Source of the DNA: an uncultured Oscillospiraceae bacterium
Lineage (GTDB): Bacteria > Bacillota > Clostridia > Oscillospirales > Oscillospiraceae
Assembly: GCA_934654755.1 (NCBI GenBank)
Contig: CAKUGQ010000022.1
Coordinates: 1 to 25,050, forward strand
Reading direction: 5' to 3'
Length of the DNA: 25,050 nt
Within the stretch, counting starts at the first letter, position 1. Each line of letters begins with the position of its first letter. The position numbers were made by a program, and so were the translations under genes. Below are positions 23,731 through 25,050 of the stretch, piece by piece. Under the pieces are notes generated by a model. That model was not told the DNA's origin. It ran no database searches and was given only the letters and a program-made list of their open reading frames with translations.

Positions 23731-25050
23731 TCATTGCTCTATCCATTTTTCAGGATCCTTGATCGCGCCTTTAGCGCTTTTAATCCAAAAGCCTTTGAAA
23801 TTACGACCGTCTTTATAGGTACATGTGTTTCCGTTAATTGTAAATTTAACGTCATCAATTGCTGCGTTTCCATATGTTGCCCAGAATGCTTCTTCACTAC
23901 CCTTGCAAATCAGTTGTGTGCCCTTGTTATCTTTTATAATCACATCGGTTGCATTGCCGATCGAGGAATACGTATTACCTAATGTGCCAATGGACAAAAT
24001 GCTACTTGTATTGTTTGCAGTATTATTATTTACGTTAATGCTGCCTCCAGCATTCTTAATATATATTGCGTAACTTGAAAGATTTTCAAACGTGCAGTTC
24101 TCAACAGTAAGATCACGTAAATCGCAAGGCATAGACATGCCACGCGCCGCATTTTTGAAAGAGCAGCCCCTAACGGTTACATTATAACAGTAACTACTCT
24201 TTAATGAATTATTGCGGGAAATAGCATATTTTTTCCCACCGGCTTCTGAAAGATCAAATTTACAGTTTTCAAACGTAATATCGGAGCACTCTGAAACAGC
24301 GAGAATGCCTTCGCCCAGCACCACCGTATCTGTAAATGAAATTCCCTCAAACTTAATATCCTCAAGTGTCAGTTTGTTCCCCTTTGTACCAACAAGTTGC
24401 AAGCCCTTAATCTTAACGCCCTCGGCGGCCTTGAACGTGATGTTTTTCAGCGTGGTTGGTTCTTTCGCTTCGAAAACGATGGGTGCGTCGGTGCTTGCGA
24501 TGAAGGTTATCGTGCCGCCATTAGAAGCCTCTTCGATAGCGGCAGAAAGGTCGTCGTACACTTTTCCGTTGACGGCGAGAATATGAGAACCTCCAAACGC
24601 TTCAACAGAAATCTCGTAATTCGCATAAACAATCATCTCGCCCTTTGCGTCAAGCTGATCTACGATTTCCCTGGTCTTGGCAGGCTGACGCCAGTCGTCA
24701 GCCGCAAGACCTTCAACCGCTTTGATTGCTTGTTTGTTCTCCATTTCGCCGAGCAGCGTTTTAACATAATCTGCGAGCGGAGTGCCGGAGGGAATGGCTT
24801 TCGGGCTATCATGGTAGGTAATGACCTTCCCCGCTTCTCTGCTGTAGCCGTGAATATAGACGTTGTTGTCCTTCTGAGAGAAAACGAGCAGATCGGCGTC
24901 TCCTTCCTTACCGGTGAGGATGTTTGCGAGCATCTCGGTGATCAGGTTCTTCGCCTCGAGCTGCGCATTGGCTTCGTTGGCTTTTTTGGTCAGATTGATG
25001 AAGGTCGGGATCAGGACAGCCGCGAGAATCGCGATGACTGCAATGACAAT
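23731..25050 (-). CDS. Type IV pilin-like protein with right-handed beta-helix domain (5' end off window)
   Basis: Partial: 439 codons to the right edge, start beyond it. The reading frame continues upstream of the first ATG (24933) into IVIAVIAILAAVLIPTF and INLTKKANEANAQLEAK, the hydrophobic helix of a type IV prepilin or pseudopilin; the cleavage site is off window. An alpha/beta region (about 50-150 from the edge, LVFSQKDNNVYIHGY) follows. Then comes a long parallel beta-helix of NITF, LTVENCTFEN, DITFENCKF and VTVRGCSFKN turns, as in pectate-lyase-like or adhesive proteins. No SLH or LPXTG anchor is seen. It is probably secreted and assembled by a pilus or type II-like system. The beta-helix part is AT-rich compared with its neighbours. 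The role (adhesion or glycan binding) is inferred. Confidence 0.88.
   Translation of the reverse strand: MVIAVIAILAAVLIPTFINLTKKANEANAQLEAKNLITEMLANILTGKEGDADLLVFSQKDNNVYIHGYSREAGKVITYHDSPKAIPSGTPLADYVKTLLGEMENKQAIKAVEGLAADDWRQPAKTREIVDQLDAKGEMIVYANYEISVEAFGGSHILAVNGKVYDDLSAAIEEASNGGTITFIASTDAPIVFEAKEPTTLKNITFKAAEGVKIKGLQLVGTKGNKLTLEDIKFEGISFTDTVVLGEGILAVSECSDITFENCKFDLSEAGGKKYAISRNNSLKSSYCYNVTVRGCSFKNAARGMSMPCDLRDLTVENCTFENLSSYAIYIKNAGGSINVNNNTANNTSSILSIGTLGNTYSSIGNATDVIIKDNKGTQLICKGSEEAFWATYGNAAIDDVKFTINGNTCTYKDGRNFKGFWIKSAKGAIKDPEKWIEQ

Noticed and set aside
23446..23982. 178-codon plus-strand frame near the repeats
   Set aside because: It runs across two repeat families and a terminator hairpin and then antisense to the beta-helix gene; no ribosome binding site.

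Overview
The window looks like a chromosomal segment of a Gram-positive, endospore-forming Clostridia member, most like gut Oscillospiraceae/Ruminococcaceae. The signs are moderate-to-high GC, strong AGGAGG ribosome binding sites, a T-box leader, a cobalamin riboswitch, SLH-domain surface anchoring, SpoIIR, and the Firmicutes gene order dxs-tlyA-nadK-argR-recN. Almost everything is on the minus strand; the one plus-strand gene is a 69-codon DUF378 gene. This assignment is from gene content only.

Left part (1-10320). A sigma-A promoter and complete T-box leader on the minus strand point to an aminoacyl-tRNA synthetase or amino-acid gene beyond the left edge. Next is a 9.4-kb gene (488-9919) for a 3143-residue secreted protein. 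It has a signal peptide, an N-terminal DUF4430 (transcobalamin C-terminal-like) domain, an InlB-type repeat, three GLUG-repeat blocks separated by small PEGA-like beta domains, atrophied Ig-like domains, a Cys-rich repeat region and three SLH domains. Its leader (about 9994-10245) is a cobalamin riboswitch followed by an intrinsic terminator. Vitamin B12 therefore appears to control a giant wall-anchored protein carrying a B12-binding-like domain, which is the most interesting system here.

Middle part (10386-17340). A tight operon runs (minus strand) OLE RNA - oapA - dxs - tlyA - nadK - argR - recN, ending in a strong terminator. The roughly 600-nt region without a plausible gene before the DUF21-like oapA has the size and position of the ornate large extremophilic (OLE) RNA, and it has its own promoter. 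Next comes rplS (ribosomal protein L19) with its own promoter, short leader and terminator.

Right part (18032-25050). A DUF1015 gene, ispE and spoIIR form a second minus-strand operon. A hairpin covers the spoIIR ribosome binding site. dxs and ispE both belong to the MEP isoprenoid pathway. The DUF378 gene is preceded by a very good sigma-G (forespore) promoter match. After a bidirectional terminator come a YwaF/TMEM164-like membrane protein gene and a PlsC-type acyltransferase gene with an added zinc ribbon. An intergenic stretch with two families of mobile-looking repeats follows. The last gene, cut by the right edge, encodes a type IV pilin-like N-terminus fused to a right-handed beta-helix whose DNA is clearly more AT-rich than the rest of the window.

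All calls come from reading the sequence and from family knowledge; no database search was run.
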